Below are positions 18,901-28,404 of a stretch of DNA of 64,000 bases, piece after piece. A program made the position numbers and the translations under genes. The DNA is from Tunturibacter empetritectus (lineage in GTDB: Bacteria > Acidobacteriota > Terriglobia > Terriglobales > Acidobacteriaceae). Below the pieces are notes generated by a model that was not told the origin of the DNA, made no database searches, and was given only the letters and a program-made list of their open reading frames with translations. The DNA lies in NCBI RefSeq assembly GCF_040358985.1, contig NZ_CP132932.1, positions 3,286,001 through 3,350,000 on the forward strand, read 5' to 3'. The number at the start of each line of letters is the position of its first letter. The first letter of the stretch is position 1.

Positions 18901-19304
18901 CCTCCGCGCTCGGTGGCGGCGACGGTGGTGTCACCGGCGCAGTCCTCACCTCCGGCACCGGAACCCGCGTTCCCGACCAGATCGCTCGCCGCAACTCCTT
19001 CACCGGTCCCGGCGTCCACAACCTCGACTCCCGCATCTCTCGCAGCTTCCCGGTGCACGAAGGCATGGCAATCGAAGTCGCAGCCGAGGCCTTCAACGTC
19101 CTCAACCACCGCAACATCCTCTCGGTCAACAACTCGCTCGTCAACTACACAGCAGCCTCCACGCCGACCTCTCCCACCAGCTGCAACTTCCCAGGATCGT
19201 CAGGCTGTTTCACTCCCAACCCATCCTTTGGAGCCCCCACCAGCACCTCCAACATCCTTTACGGTCCCCGTCAAGTTCAACTCTTAGGAAGATTTGTCTT
19301 CTAA
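15915..19304 (+). CDS. TonB-dependent Oar-like receptor with N-terminal carboxypeptidase-regulatory-like domain
   Basis: Outer-membrane receptor of 1129 residues. GTG 15909 is also in frame, but ATG 15915 has AGGAG at 15901-15905 at the right distance. A signal peptide covers about residues 1-29 (AVLLVASFGYPIAAQ). Residues about 32-105 are a CarboxypepD_reg-like beta sandwich (GNIAGTVTDTSGAAVPGAAVVVTNTDTG). A TonB plug follows (PVNGRRWDNFVLSTPNVAPDGN...GLYNTNLVDGANNQQAFFSEARG), then a long beta barrel ending in aromatic RQVQLLGRFVF. This architecture is the expanded acidobacterial family linked to uptake of oligosaccharides or other large ligands. The ligand cannot be read. Codon use is strongly C-ending, unlike most genes that follow it in the island. 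Confidence 0.92.
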   Translation: MKLSPASNGFLTCAEAVLLVASFGYPIAAQTAAVGNIAGTVTDTSGAAVPGAAVVVTNTDTGVSRTLATGSDGSYSATFLQPGHYEVLLGGGGFGKIDRQNLTVTVGQVLTVDAALPTASVSTEVQVSTESPIIDTDKNQISQTIDQHLISNLPVNGRRWDNFVLSTPNVAPDGNTGLISYRGVSGLYNTNLVDGANNQQAFFSEARGRSIGAPYVYPLESIQEFQSSVSGYSAELGQAAGGIVNAITKSGTNQFHGDVFEYYRTPGWNALDPLNKYNGNLTRNPFLLNQPVKTQNQFGVSIGGPILKDKLFFHFTYDGYRKVNPITYLSTYNAATTSVANLAHLCDGGTTYVSDAGNIYPTTITGVSPTQCSQAVDFIQTKLLGSFARNTTQDIYFPRLDYQLNSKTHLSASFLFENFKQPNGYNTSTTVNNGSVTQNGGVNFHQRYVVANAETALTTNSANVVHFQWSRDLETASTNSGGPAMNIGSSTVGVAAYGETSALPRGAFPDEHRIQITDIYSTIFGKHSVKLGVDVNLIHEQIANLFGGDGSFTYSTGTVEAEFANWIQDVYQVNGGRHYSSFSQTTDPITGIGADDFWNKNLDIFVEDDWKVTPKLLLSLGARYDVQLVPQPDRPNTTSTPAFNATSVINTDYHMAAPRIGFAWSPHEGTVVRGGYGLFFGLTSNSTWYTLRRENGVYQQQFSTRTYSPSGTYSAITGAPTGGPNRKFSGNSGAVYDSFAPQGGIPAFTPPGPAPINQVTGAPTPALNPGLPASTLNIRGAAPNFLNPFTHSYDLAVEQQLPLHSTLSIGYVGTRGMRLPIFVDTNVDPVNGVISNRPYYSSSASGITPIIVPIYTKRLSTATGSILTGQSDVNSWYHSMAVSVRKPLSYGVEVLANYTWAKTMDGGQSGAPNGTFNGTDAPLIPFAEGHRQGRGAEYARSDIDQRGRFVGSIVATSKLPIANRYAAYAANGWQLSGSYTAQTGFPVTGFINGTISSALGGGDGGVTGAVLTSGTGTRVPDQIARRNSFTGPGVHNLDSRISRSFPVHEGMAIEVAAEAFNVLNHRNILSVNNSLVNYTAASTPTSPTSCNFPGSSGCFTPNPSFGAPTSTSNILYGPRQVQLLGRFVF

Positions 19305-19495
19305 CCGAATTTGAACTCTTGATCGAAGCGTTTCTGGGTTCAAGTACGGGCGAGAACGATCTCTTATGATCTGCGTCCGTTCCTACTGGATCGCCGTGGC
19401 CTCGCAAAGGCGATCAGGACCGCCGCGGGATCGCCGACTCTCTCGATTCCTCTCAGCAGTTGAAGAGTCTTGGTACAAAGGTGCTGGTAGGAGGA

Positions 19496-20005
19496 TCAAT
19501 GATGCGCGGGACGCGAACGAAACAAGGTTCGATGGCGACGCATCAGGTGCACGAGTGCCCGTCGAAGATACACTGCAAGTAACGGCATCGCGATCGCAGC
19601 AATCAGACCCCACACGACGAGTGCATGCCACTCCCATTGCCAGATGTTGTGAATGAGTCTCCAAGGATGATGGCTTAGATGCTCGATCTGCTGTCTACTT
19701 AGCGGAAGGCGGCTCGTATGAAAAAGATGTACTCCCAATTGAATGAATGGGATAAACAGGAGTAAGTGAATCGGTGTCATTGCATGTGCACCGATCTGCG
19801 ACGCAATCTGATTCAAGCCGAAGACCCAAGCGATCATAACCACCAGAATCGTGGTGATTCCCACTGAAGGATTGATCCCTACAACTATCCCCAACGCCAA
19901 GCTCCACGCCAGACGGCGCGGTGTTACGCCTCCACGTAGTTGGCGCAGTAGAGGGCGCAGTATCTTACAACGAAAGAATTCGCGTATCGACTCAGGCACA
20001 AGCAC
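19496..20005 (-). CDS. DUF2062 domain membrane protein
   Basis: Protein of 169 residues beginning with GTG at 20005. The DUF2062 pattern is clear: FRCKILRPLLRQLRGGVTPRRLAWSLALGIVVGINPSVGITTILVVMIAWVFGLNQIASQIGAHAMTPIHLLLFIPFIQLG, with three to four hydrophobic helices and a last helix at about residues 127-149. The family is an uncharacterised inner-membrane group often found beside glycosyltransferases or lipid genes. Here its neighbours are a TonB receptor and a broken sensory gene, giving no functional hint. The C-terminus is strongly basic. Confidence 0.75.
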   Translation of the reverse strand: MLVPESIREFFRCKILRPLLRQLRGGVTPRRLAWSLALGIVVGINPSVGITTILVVMIAWVFGLNQIASQIGAHAMTPIHLLLFIPFIQLGVHLFHTSRLPLSRQQIEHLSHHPWRLIHNIWQWEWHALVVWGLIAAIAMPLLAVYLRRALVHLMRRHRTLFRSRPAHH

Positions 20006-20172
20006 AATGTGTGGGACGCCTTCTCACAGGTCTTTGGTTGTGAACGGTTGTTACGTTCGCCGAAGTATGCCCCGTCTGTAACTTGAGTATTGCCAACTAT
20101 GGGTGAGTTGTGACGGTCCTACTTAAGCTCACAACTGTTAGAGAGCTTCCAAGTCTTATCTTCTGGATGATT

Positions 20173-20460
20173 CTAAAGTCCGGGGATCAATTCGACCATC
20201 TTCGTTGGGTGAATTGGTTTCAGGACCAGTGTGAAGTAGTAGCCTTGTCGGGATAGCGCCTCTAGGCCCGGACCTGTCGAGGAGAAAGCGATCTGGGCTT
20301 CGTATCGATGACGCACAGGGAGCCTAGCATGTGCCCGTTCGGGGCAACCAGAGGAGCCCCCGCATAAAAACGGATTCCCGGTTTGCCGAGCACCAGAGGA
20401 TTACCGATGGCACCTTGCGTTATCATCCACGAGCGAGCAGCGAGTATCAAGCAACAGGAT
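20173..20460 (-). pseudogene. Broken GAF-domain / response-regulator fusion remnant
   Basis: Reading the minus strand, one frame gives a recognisable GAF C-terminal half ([18 protein letters not shown], then [18 protein letters not shown]). Upstream a different frame supplies VDDNARCHR, as expected for the preceding GAF strand, so at least one frameshift separates them. Downstream another frame continues [20 protein letters not shown] to a stop at 20173, which looks like the tail of a CheY-like receiver domain with its conserved Lys-Pro. The gene is therefore a chimeric remnant joined by deletion and interrupted by frameshifts. The intact frame at 20262-20450 alone is too short to be a functional sensor. 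Confidence 0.6.
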
Positions 20461-20500
20461 CGCAGCTTAGTCTTAGTTAGTAACTCGGCATCTGTTGAGC

Positions 20501-22741
20501 TTAAGCCGTCATAATCTTGTCTGGCGTGATCGGGTATTCTCTTATTCTTTTGCCGGTTGCGTTGTAAATAGCGTTCGCGACCGCGGCAGCGGCTCCAGTG
20601 ATCCCTATCTCTCCAATACCGCGTGATCCAATCGGATTGAATTTGACATCCGGAATGTTCAGCACGGTCACGTCCAGCGTTCCTATATCAGCGTTCACTG
20701 GAACGTGATACTCGGCTAACGATTCGTTGACAACGCGCCCGTAGACCGGGTCGACATGGGCCTCCTCACATAGGGCAAAGGACACGCCCCATGTGATGCC
20801 ACCCATTAGTTGATTCAGACCTGTTTTGTCATTGAGCAGCGTCCCGATGTCGTACGTTGCAACAACTCGCCGCACTTTGACCATATAAGTATCTCTATCG
20901 ACCGCGACTTCAGCGAAGACCGCGCCCCACGAGTTTGAAGTCATAGCATCCCTAGACTCTGAGGGTTCGGCAGACCCCGTCGCTTCCACTGGCTTTCCCC
21001 CGTTCCGCGCTATCAGATCAACGAGGCTGTCGGTCTGCGATTGATTTTTCTTGTTGATGAGTTTGCCATCTTTAGCCTCGATGTCTAGCGTCTTAAGTCC
21101 ATGTAATGGAGACCCAGTGTCAGAGATAGCTAAGTCTGCCAGCTTTAATTTCAACTGAGTCGTTGCGTCCTGAATCGCTGGGAGTACAGAAGCCGAAGAT
21201 TGCGACCCTCCGGACACGGGCGCCTTCGGTAGGGTAGAGTCACCAAGCCTTACCTCAACCATTTTGGGGTCGATTCCGAGACCAGCCGCGGCCTGCTGGG
21301 CCATGATCGTGTAGGTACCGGTGCCGAGATCTTGGGTTCCCGATCCTACAAACATTCTTCCGCCGGAGAGCATCCGCACAACCGCCTGCGCAGCGCTACG
21401 ATTTGCCGGATAAGTCGCCGTTGCCATGCCGTACCCAATCAGCGCGTTGCCTTCGGTCTTGGCGCCAGGCGTGATACCTCGTTTTGACCATCCGAAACGT
21501 TCCGACGCTTGCGTATAACATTCGCGCAGGTGTTTACTTGACCACGGCCGATCGTGGCTCGGATCTTTATCTGCGTAATTCACCAGTCGCAGCTCCACCG
21601 GGTCCATTTTCAGCTTCTCTGCCAACTCATCCATGGCGATCTCGAGCACCGCAGTTCCAGGTGCCTCGCCCGGCGCACGCATGAAGGTCGAGACTCCGAG
21701 ATTTACCTCCACCACCTTCGCCGTGACCGAGTTTGCTTCGCTCATATAGAGGTTCTTCGTTGGACCTTCGGAGTGTTCGACAAAGTCTTCCATCACCGAC
21801 GCATTCATCACGACATCTTGCTGCATTGCCAACAGCTTTCCATCTGCGCTCGCACCGAGCTTGATCTTATTGACCGTGGAAGGGCGTCCACCTACGGGTC
21901 CAAACATCTGCTCGCGATCAAGAACAAGCTTTACTGGCTTTCCGGTCACCTTCGCAGCAATGGCGCAAAGCGGAACGTGTGACCACATGGATCCCTTTGA
22001 TCCAAAACCTCCACCCACAACTGGATTCACTACGCGCACATAGTCGAAGGGGACGTTCAGTGTTTTTGCCAAGGACATGCGAACACCAGAGATGTACTGC
22101 GTTGCGTCATAAACATTGAGCTTCTCACCCTCCCACCACGCAATCGTTGCATGTGGTTCCATCGGATTGTGGTGCTGAATCGGGGTGACATAAGTGTTCT
22201 CTACAATGACTGAGGATTTGGCGAACGCAGCCTGCAAGTCTCCGCGATGATTGCCGGCTGGCTCCTTGCCGGGGTTCTTCGGCCACCTTGCTTCGCTCAG
22301 GTTCTCTATGAAATTCACCCGCGAAACCTTTGATGAATACTTGATCTTCAGCCGGGCGGCTGCCGCCTTAGCTTCGTTCAGCGATCGCGCGACTACAACG
22401 GCCACTGGCTGCCCGTTGTAGTTCACATCGGCGTTCTGCAAAAGACTCAGATTTCTTCTTGCAGGTGGTTGCGGCGGTCCCGGATTCAGCTTCGGCGCGT
22501 TGAATGGTGTCAGAATCGCGATCACCCCGGGAGCTCGATCAGCAGCAACGCGGTCGATCGAAACAATGGTGCCACTTGGAATCGTAGACTGAACGATGTA
22601 CGCATACGTGAGGTCAGCCTTAGAAAACGGCTCCGAAAACTCAGCCGCATACTTTGCTCTCCCTGTTACCTTGGCGATTCCTTCATAACGGTGATCGAGT
22701 TGCTTGACTGCCTTTGGTGCCGCTTCCGTATCCTGCATCAT
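20501..22741 (-). CDS. paoC: Periplasmic aldehyde oxidoreductase, molybdopterin-binding subunit (PaoC/YagR-like)
   Basis: Large subunit of 746 residues of the xanthine-oxidase family. Ald_Xan_dh_C domain at residues about 15-130 ([17 protein letters not shown]), then the Moco domain with [10 protein letters not shown], the PaoC-type [22 protein letters not shown] and the catalytic glutamate in GSRGIGEIG (about Glu711). It has no signal peptide of its own, as in E. coli PaoC, which is carried out by the Tat signal of the small subunit. Its ATG overlaps the stop of the FAD subunit by four bases. The reaction is expected to be oxidation of aldehydes to acids using water, with electrons passed to FAD and then to O2 or a carrier. 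It needs a cytidylated Moco, and an xdhC-mocA pair lies at 45.5-47.2 kb. Confidence 0.88.
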   Translation of the reverse strand: MMQDTEAAPKAVKQLDHRYEGIAKVTGRAKYAAEFSEPFSKADLTYAYIVQSTIPSGTIVSIDRVAADRAPGVIAILTPFNAPKLNPGPPQPPARRNLSLLQNADVNYNGQPVAVVVARSLNEAKAAAARLKIKYSSKVSRVNFIENLSEARWPKNPGKEPAGNHRGDLQAAFAKSSVIVENTYVTPIQHHNPMEPHATIAWWEGEKLNVYDATQYISGVRMSLAKTLNVPFDYVRVVNPVVGGGFGSKGSMWSHVPLCAIAAKVTGKPVKLVLDREQMFGPVGGRPSTVNKIKLGASADGKLLAMQQDVVMNASVMEDFVEHSEGPTKNLYMSEANSVTAKVVEVNLGVSTFMRAPGEAPGTAVLEIAMDELAEKLKMDPVELRLVNYADKDPSHDRPWSSKHLRECYTQASERFGWSKRGITPGAKTEGNALIGYGMATATYPANRSAAQAVVRMLSGGRMFVGSGTQDLGTGTYTIMAQQAAAGLGIDPKMVEVRLGDSTLPKAPVSGGSQSSASVLPAIQDATTQLKLKLADLAISDTGSPLHGLKTLDIEAKDGKLINKKNQSQTDSLVDLIARNGGKPVEATGSAEPSESRDAMTSNSWGAVFAEVAVDRDTYMVKVRRVVATYDIGTLLNDKTGLNQLMGGITWGVSFALCEEAHVDPVYGRVVNESLAEYHVPVNADIGTLDVTVLNIPDVKFNPIGSRGIGEIGITGAAAAVANAIYNATGKRIREYPITPDKIMTA

Positions 22742-23763
22742 GCCTGTACTCCCTCGGTGGTGCCCTGAGAGGCAAGTATTAGTGCTCGCACCACACCGCG
22801 CTTTGCCAGTTGAATTTTGAAGGCATTATGCTCGTAGCCGATCGCCCCTTGAAGCAGAATGTCTGCGGCCTGACTGAACGTCTCCGCTCTTGCGGGTTTG
22901 CCTACCAGCACTTTTTCCGCCTCGGCTTTCCGCCAGGGCTTCAATGCAACGCCGCCAAGCGCGAGGCCTGCGGACCGAACGTGATCGCCATCCATCTCCA
23001 GCCCCGCTGCAACGGAGATCAGAGCAAAGGCATAGCTGTTTCGGTCACGAGCCTTCAAATAGTAAGCATTCTTCGCAAACTTAGGTGGCGGCAATGTCAC
23101 GCCCACAATTAACTCGTCTGCACGAAGTGCCGTCTCCACCCAAGGGGTCGTCCCCGGCAGTTTGTGAAATTCGGCAAATGGAATTATGCGTCTTCCTTTT
23201 GGCCCCTCAACCTCCACCTTCGCGTCCAGCGCTGCCATCGCGACGCACATGTCGGAGGGATGAGTCGCGATGCAGCTCTCTCCGCTGGTTGAGCCCTTAT
23301 CACTCTGGCCGAGAATTGCGTGAATGCGGTTGTAGCCCTTAATCGCTGCACAACCAGATCCCGGCACACGCTTGTTGCAAGCAGGGAAATTGACATCGTT
23401 GAAGTAATAGCAGCGAGTCCGCTGCAGCAGATTGCCTCCCGTCGTTGCCATATTGCGTAGTTGAGGAGAAGCGCCACTCAACAGCGCCTGCGAGAGCAAC
23501 GGATACTGACTCTTGATCAATGTATGATCTGCCAAATCGGAGTTTCTCACCAGCGCACCGATTGCTACGCCACCGTCGGCACTCTTGGTCACTTGGGCCA
23601 GTTCCAGATGGTTGATATCCACAAGGGTCGTCGGTGACTCAACTCCGTACTTCATCAGATCGACGAGGTTCGTTCCGCCCGCCAGAAACTTTGCCCCCCG
23701 CGCAGACCCTGAGCGAATCGCTTTATCCGGTGCTAGTGCTCTCTCATAGCTGAAGGAGTTCAT
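22738..23763 (-). CDS. paoB: Aldehyde oxidoreductase FAD-binding subunit (PaoB/YagS-like) with extra cysteines
   Basis: Medium subunit of 341 residues. The frame is open to 23823, but ATG 23763 overlaps the 2Fe-2S gene stop by four bases and gives the usual N-terminus MNSFSYERA. FAD-binding motifs are FLAGGTNLVDLMK (about residues 26-38) and MATTGGNLLQ (105-114). Between them and the next helix lies an insertion with Cys118, Cys129, Cys138 and Cys164 (RCYYFNDVNFPACNKR, GSGCAA, ESCIATHPSD). This is the insertion that in E. coli PaoB holds an additional 4Fe-4S cluster. Transfers electrons from the 2Fe-2S subunit to FAD. Middle gene of a tightly overlapping three-gene operon. Confidence 0.88.
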   Translation of the reverse strand: MNSFSYERALAPDKAIRSGSARGAKFLAGGTNLVDLMKYGVESPTTLVDINHLELAQVTKSADGGVAIGALVRNSDLADHTLIKSQYPLLSQALLSGASPQLRNMATTGGNLLQRTRCYYFNDVNFPACNKRVPGSGCAAIKGYNRIHAILGQSDKGSTSGESCIATHPSDMCVAMAALDAKVEVEGPKGRRIIPFAEFHKLPGTTPWVETALRADELIVGVTLPPPKFAKNAYYLKARDRNSYAFALISVAAGLEMDGDHVRSAGLALGGVALKPWRKAEAEKVLVGKPARAETFSQAADILLQGAIGYEHNAFKIQLAKRGVVRALILASQGTTEGVQA

Positions 23764-24476
23764 GCCGACACCCCTCTCGACACTGCACGAACTGCGGCTA
23801 CGATGTTTGGATAGGCCCCGCACCGACAGATATTGCCACTCATTCGCTCTCGAATTTCATCGTCTGTCATCTCCGGCTGATCGGTCTTGCCGGTATGAAA
23901 ACTCACGATTGATAAGGCTCCCCGTCTTTGCTCGTCGACTGCGGCCACCGCTGAGCAAATCTGGCCCGGTGTGCAATAGCCGCATTGATAACCGTCATGC
24001 TCGAGGAAAGCCGCCTGCATGGGGTGCAATTCGCTAACATCCTTTGGCTCGGAAGTCTTTGCTAGTCCCTCGATAGTGGTGATCTCGGCACCTTGAGCGG
24101 CGAATGCCAGAGTCAGACAGGAGTTCACGCGGCGGCTATTGATCAGAACCGTACATGCTCCGCACTGTCCATGGTCGCAACCCTTCTTGGTGCCTGTCAG
24201 CTCCATATGATCTCGCAGAGCATCGAGCAGCGAAGTACGACTGTCGAGAGAAAGCAGCTGAGATTTACCATTCACTTTCAGTGTCACTGGCAGAGTCGCT
24301 GAGGTCTCGGCAACAGCAATTCCCGGCAATCCAACTGCGACTGCCGCCGAAAGCACGCTTGCCGTCTGCATAAACCGCCGCCGCGTCAGCTCAAACTGCA
24401 ACCCATTATTTTCCAGTTCCCGCTCTTCCTGTTCGCAATCTTCGCGGCTGGGTTCCATACCAAGCAAATCTTTCAT
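23760..24476 (-). CDS. paoA: Aldehyde oxidoreductase 2Fe-2S subunit with Tat signal (PaoA/YagT-like)
   Basis: Small subunit of 238 residues. A twin-arginine signal lies unusually far in, at residues 31-57 (LTRRRFMQTASVLSAAVAVG), after a hydrophilic leader. The plant-ferredoxin-like 2Fe-2S site is Cys100, Cys105, Cys108 and Cys120, and the second cluster in the helical domain uses Cys165, Cys168, Cys217 and Cys219 (CGYCTPGQ; NICRCGAYPN). The ligands are complete. A GGAG sits upstream of ATG 24476. First gene of the operon, exporting the whole trimer to the periplasm. An insertion of about 20 residues (EQRRGALSIVSFHTGKTDQ) separates the two halves of the second cluster domain. Confidence 0.9.
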   Translation of the reverse strand: MKDLLGMEPSREDCEQEERELENNGLQFELTRRRFMQTASVLSAAVAVGLPGIAVAETSATLPVTLKVNGKSQLLSLDSRTSLLDALRDHMELTGTKKGCDHGQCGACTVLINSRRVNSCLTLAFAAQGAEITTIEGLAKTSEPKDVSELHPMQAAFLEHDGYQCGYCTPGQICSAVAAVDEQRRGALSIVSFHTGKTDQPEMTDDEIRERMSGNICRCGAYPNIVAAVRAVSRGVSA

Positions 24477-24755
24477 CTGTCTACTCCGGGTCGGTGTCCA
24501 TCGAGATGGATTACAGAGGTAGACGAAAAAATTGGCCTGAAAGATGCTCAGGGGTTCAATGAGTCCATAAGAGTTCCGGATCGGGCGATATTAGAACACG
24601 TAAGACGGTTCTAGTTCGGAGTAGAGACCAGACATACAGCGGAGTCTTGAGTCGTTTATCAGAGACAAACAGCTGCCGTGCGGCTGTTGACGTGCCACAG
24701 CTGTCAGTCAGCCGATGCTCGAACGCTTCCTGCTGCTTCTGTCCCTCTCACACAA

Positions 24756-26846
24756 TTAGAAGACCGATCGAACGCTGGGTTCCCGGCTCCAAATTCTTCC
24801 TTTGCTTGCTTTATTCAAATAAGTTTTGTGGTCATCTCCGATGACGACACCGGCATCCCTAACAACGCCTGCAGCGTCAAGGAGCGGCTTCGCAGCAGCT
24901 GAGGCACCCAAGACCTTTAGATGAACGAACGCATCGTGAACCCAAGCAATAGCAGCGCCCTCGGTAGAAAGCTTCGTTGCGCCTTCCTTCGAAAGCAAAA
25001 CGTACACGGCATCGAAGAGTACTGAAGAGCCACCGGCAAGCTGAAAGTCGGCCTCAATAATAGTTCCGTCCAAGGCGGCGGCGCCTCCTATCTTCGGGGC
25101 GACGATCTTCAGGTTGGCCCCGGCCACAGTCACAGCTTTTCGTAGAGCGAGCACCGCCCTTGCATCGGAACCGTCCCCCACGAGACAGCCGACTACTTTA
25201 GTTTTGAGTCCCGGTTTCGACTTTTTATGAATGCTGAGTGCATCAGAGGCGGGAAGGTCCGTTCTAGCCGCGACTTTAGCCGGAATTGCTTTCGTTACGC
25301 CAAGCATACCGAGCCCATTCGCCACCCTCTGCGAAATCTCTGAACTAACATTTGCAAGTTGCCCGAGCATTCTTGTTCTGACTGCTTTGGTTTCCACCTT
25401 GCTTAATTCGAAGATGAACGCCGATATAATGTGGTTCTGCTCCGGTTCCGTTTGGGAGTTAAAAAACATCAGCGCCTGGGAGAAGTGATCGCTAAAAGAT
25501 TCGGCTCGGACACGCAGTTTATCTCCGCTTTTGGAGGCATGGAATGATGTGAATCCGTTCTTCGGGTCTTGACGAGGGGAGTCTGCTTCAAGAGAGCTCG
25601 GCGAATACGAAACACGGCCCTTCTGCGGGATCATGGTCATGTGGCCGTCTCGCTGCATGTTGGCCATCGGGCAGCGGGGAGCATTGACGGGAATCTGCTC
25701 ATAGTTTGGCCCACCGAGGCGGCTTAGCTGAGTATCGATGTAGGAAAGGTTGCGACCTTGGAGCAGTGGATCGTTCGTGAAGTCGATTCCGGGAACCACG
25801 TCGGTGGTTGCGAAGGCGACCTGCTCCGTCTCTGCGAAGTAGTTGTCGACATTTTGATCCAGTACTAATCGGCCAATGATCTTTAGAGGGAGCGTCTCTT
25901 CCGGAATGAGTTTGGTCGCGTCAAGTACATCAAACTCGAATTTGTTCGCGAACTCCTCGTCGAAAAGCTGAACACCGAGCTCCCACTCTGGAAAGTTTCC
26001 TTCGTTGATCGCGTTCCACAGATCTCGACGATGGAAGTCAGGGTCGGCGCCCGAAATCTTTAGGGCTTCGTCCCAAATGATCGATGCCATGCCAAGCTTT
26101 GGACGCCAGTGAAATTTCACGTACGTCGAGTCACCAGCTTCATTGACAAGTCGGAAGGTATGCACGCCGAACCCTTCCATCATTCTGAAAGATCGAGGGA
26201 TTGCGCGGTCAGACATGATCCACATAAGCATGTGCGTCGATTCGGGAACGAGTGACACGAAGTCCCAAAACGTATCGTGTGCCGTCTGTGCCTGCGGAAA
26301 TCCGCGATCTGGTTCCTGCTTGGCCGCATGGATGAGATCAGTGAACTTTATGGAGTCCTGAATGAAGAAGACAGGGATGTTGTTACCAACGATGTCCCAG
26401 TTACCCTCATCGGTATACATCTTGACGGCAAAGCCTCGAACATCGCGAGCCGTATCCGCTGAGCCCATATTGCCAGCAACAGTCGAAAACCGAGTAAATA
26501 CCGGAGTTTTGACTCCAACCTTGGTCAGCACTCGCGCCTTGGTAATCCCGCCTAATGAGTGCGTCAGCTCAAAATAGCCTTTCGCACCGAATCCACGAGC
26601 ATGAACGATGCGCTCGGGAATACGCTCATGGTCGAAGTGCTGAGTCTTCTCAACGAGCAAATGATCTTCAATCAGGACAGGACCACGCTCTCCGAGCTTT
26701 AGGGAGTTTTCATCATCTCCGACTACAAGACCCCGTTGATTTGTTAGTTGAGGATGCGTACCACCTGCAGTTTGATGGAGTTCTCCACCGGCGCCTATTT
26801 GATATTCAGCCCCTAAGTTTTTAGCCGGCTTCTTCGTCTTAGACAT
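24756..26846 (-). CDS. katE: Large-subunit monofunctional catalase (HPII/KatE type)
   Basis: Heme catalase of 696 residues, the long clade-2 form. The essential His lies in [21 protein letters not shown]. The distal Asn region is [20 protein letters not shown], and the proximal heme region is [22 protein letters not shown], with a candidate Tyr ligand. Residues about 540-696 form the extra flavodoxin/DJ-1-like C-terminal domain of HPII enzymes ([26 protein letters not shown] ... [11 protein letters not shown]). Converts hydrogen peroxide to water and O2 in the cytoplasm. It follows the paoABC operon in the same direction with a 279-base gap and is divergent from the PIG-L operon. Confidence 0.95.
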   Translation of the reverse strand: MSKTKKPAKNLGAEYQIGAGGELHQTAGGTHPQLTNQRGLVVGDDENSLKLGERGPVLIEDHLLVEKTQHFDHERIPERIVHARGFGAKGYFELTHSLGGITKARVLTKVGVKTPVFTRFSTVAGNMGSADTARDVRGFAVKMYTDEGNWDIVGNNIPVFFIQDSIKFTDLIHAAKQEPDRGFPQAQTAHDTFWDFVSLVPESTHMLMWIMSDRAIPRSFRMMEGFGVHTFRLVNEAGDSTYVKFHWRPKLGMASIIWDEALKISGADPDFHRRDLWNAINEGNFPEWELGVQLFDEEFANKFEFDVLDATKLIPEETLPLKIIGRLVLDQNVDNYFAETEQVAFATTDVVPGIDFTNDPLLQGRNLSYIDTQLSRLGGPNYEQIPVNAPRCPMANMQRDGHMTMIPQKGRVSYSPSSLEADSPRQDPKNGFTSFHASKSGDKLRVRAESFSDHFSQALMFFNSQTEPEQNHIISAFIFELSKVETKAVRTRMLGQLANVSSEISQRVANGLGMLGVTKAIPAKVAARTDLPASDALSIHKKSKPGLKTKVVGCLVGDGSDARAVLALRKAVTVAGANLKIVAPKIGGAAALDGTIIEADFQLAGGSSVLFDAVYVLLSKEGATKLSTEGAAIAWVHDAFVHLKVLGASAAAKPLLDAAGVVRDAGVVIGDDHKTYLNKASKGRIWSREPSVRSVF

Positions 26847-27130
26847 ATTTTTTGACCCTTTACGTAATGATTTTTGAACTTACTGCTATACCGGGGTCTG
26901 TCCTCGACGGTCGTCGGTCTTGCAAGATGGGCGCTGGTATGGCTGCTGGATGTGGGATGCAAAATATGGCAGACATGGAATTTTTGACATTATGAATTTT
27001 CACAAAGTCTGCAGAACTTATCTGTCTACAAATTTCGAATCACAGGAACTTAGACCTATATGGGACGGCATCAGACATTAGGTATCGATGCTGTCTGTCT
27101 CTCATTTCTCCCTCAAGTGGTCCATAGACG

Positions 27131-27823
27131 ATGCCGACGATTGTCCCCTTAACTTCAGAAACGAAATGGCTTCCTAAATTACGGCATCTCCCCAATTGGG
27201 AGCCACCCCTCATTCCGACGCTCGTGCTAGCCCCGCATCCCGATGATGAGACTCTCGGGGCGGGTGGTCTTATCGCCAGACTTTGCCGGCAAGGCGTAAC
27301 GGTGATAGTAGTGGCTGTTACGGATGGAGAGAACGCTTATTCCGACACACAAAATATGGGAGACATTCGAGTGCAGGAACAGGTTGAAGCCCTTCATCGG
27401 CTTGGCGTACCGGAATCCATGGTTCGCCGTCTCTGCCTGCCAGATCGAGATGTGTCGGCCTGCGAGGATCGGCTCGTAGATTTACTTTTGCCGATGATCA
27501 AAGGTGAGATGCACCTAGTCGCCCCGTGGAAACGCGACTTTCATACCGACCATGAGGCAGTTGGAAGAGCGGCAGCTCGAGTCGCCCAAATCAAAAGTGT
27601 CCCTCTTACTTCCTACCTCTTTTGGACATGGCATCGGGGAGTACCCGACATGCTTGAAGGACTATCGGTCGAAAAGGTCTCACTCACAGATGCGGAGCTC
27701 CAAATAAAACGTCATGCCTTGGAGGCTCATGCCTCTCAATTCGAGCATGCTGATGGCCAGCCTATCCTTTCGCCCGAGTTGTTGATGCCCACTCAACGTG
27801 CATATGAGGTCTACATCCGGTGA
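27131..27823 (+). CDS. PIG-L/LmbE-family deacetylase, first gene of four-gene operon
   Basis: Zinc-dependent N-acetylglucosaminyl deacetylase fold, 230 residues. The metal-binding motif is HPDDE at residues 36-40, and the second ligand region is KRDFHTDHEAVGRAAARVA (His-x2-Asp-His). The family removes acetyl groups from GlcNAc conjugates such as those in GPI, mycothiol and bacillithiol synthesis. Its stop overlaps the GTG start of the methyltransferase (GTGA), and the next two junctions overlap in the same way, so all four proteins are translationally coupled. Divergent from katE, with which it shares a 284-base promoter region. The substrate is unknown. Confidence 0.88.
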   Translation: MPTIVPLTSETKWLPKLRHLPNWEPPLIPTLVLAPHPDDETLGAGGLIARLCRQGVTVIVVAVTDGENAYSDTQNMGDIRVQEQVEALHRLGVPESMVRRLCLPDRDVSACEDRLVDLLLPMIKGEMHLVAPWKRDFHTDHEAVGRAAARVAQIKSVPLTSYLFWTWHRGVPDMLEGLSVEKVSLTDAELQIKRHALEAHASQFEHADGQPILSPELLMPTQRAYEVYIR

Positions 27824-28404
27824 GTGTCGATACCAAATTCGAGTCGTCTCCTGATTTCTTTGAAGCGAAGTATCGGGAGAATGCTGACCCCTGGGACTTT
27901 TCGCGCAGTGCTTACGAACTAAGACGTTACGATTCAATCATCAATGCAATTTCTCACAGGACCTATCGCCGGGCATTTGAACCGGGTTGTTCCATCGGCG
28001 TTCTCACAGAACGTCTAGCTGCATACTGTGACGCCGTTGATGCCATCGACTTTTCGCCGTCTGCAAGTATGCAGGCTCAAAGACGATGTGCTCATCTGCC
28101 GAATGTTGAAGTACGTTGCGCAGCGCTACCAGACGGAGTGCCAGTGAAGGATTTTGATCTCCTCGTTTTGAGCGAAATAGGCTATTACTTCTCCCCTCAA
28201 ACTTGGCAGCAGATAACCTCCACATTTGTCGATTCGATTCCTCAAGGCGCTACCGTTCTGGCCGCGCATTGGCTAGGCCATTCCCAGGATCATTACATCT
28301 CGGGCGATGAGGTCCACGAGATTCTGCTTGCCCACCCAGGGCTTCTGGTCGAGCACTCAGAACGCAACCAAAATATGAGACTTGATCGGTTGGTGCGTTT
28401 GTGA
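27820..28404 (+). CDS. NodS-like class I SAM-dependent methyltransferase
   Basis: Protein of 194 residues starting at GTG 27820, overlapping the previous stop by four bases. Motif I is RAFEPGCSIGVLTERLA; the acidic post-I position is VDAIDFSPSA, and motif IV is FDLLVLSEIGYYFSP. The leader DPWDFSRSAYELRRYDSIINAI matches the NodS family, whose founding member N-methylates a deacetylated chitooligosaccharide in Nod-factor synthesis. Sitting directly after a deacetylase, it may methylate the freed amine, by analogy with NodB-NodS. That analogy is inference; no chitin synthase is present. Confidence 0.85.
   Translation: MSVDTKFESSPDFFEAKYRENADPWDFSRSAYELRRYDSIINAISHRTYRRAFEPGCSIGVLTERLAAYCDAVDAIDFSPSASMQAQRRCAHLPNVEVRCAALPDGVPVKDFDLLVLSEIGYYFSPQTWQQITSTFVDSIPQGATVLAAHWLGHSQDHYISGDEVHEILLAHPGLLVEHSERNQNMRLDRLVRL

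Noticed and set aside
16620..19109. Long minus-strand frames (342 and 447 codons) opposite the TonB receptor
   Set aside because: They mirror the strongly C-ending codons of the receptor, have Gly/Val/Asp-rich composition with no motifs, and lack ribosome sites.
26847..27130. Possible promoter with TTGACA at 26984-26989 before the PIG-L operon
   Set aside because: No acceptable -10 hexamer at the right distance, so not listed as a feature.
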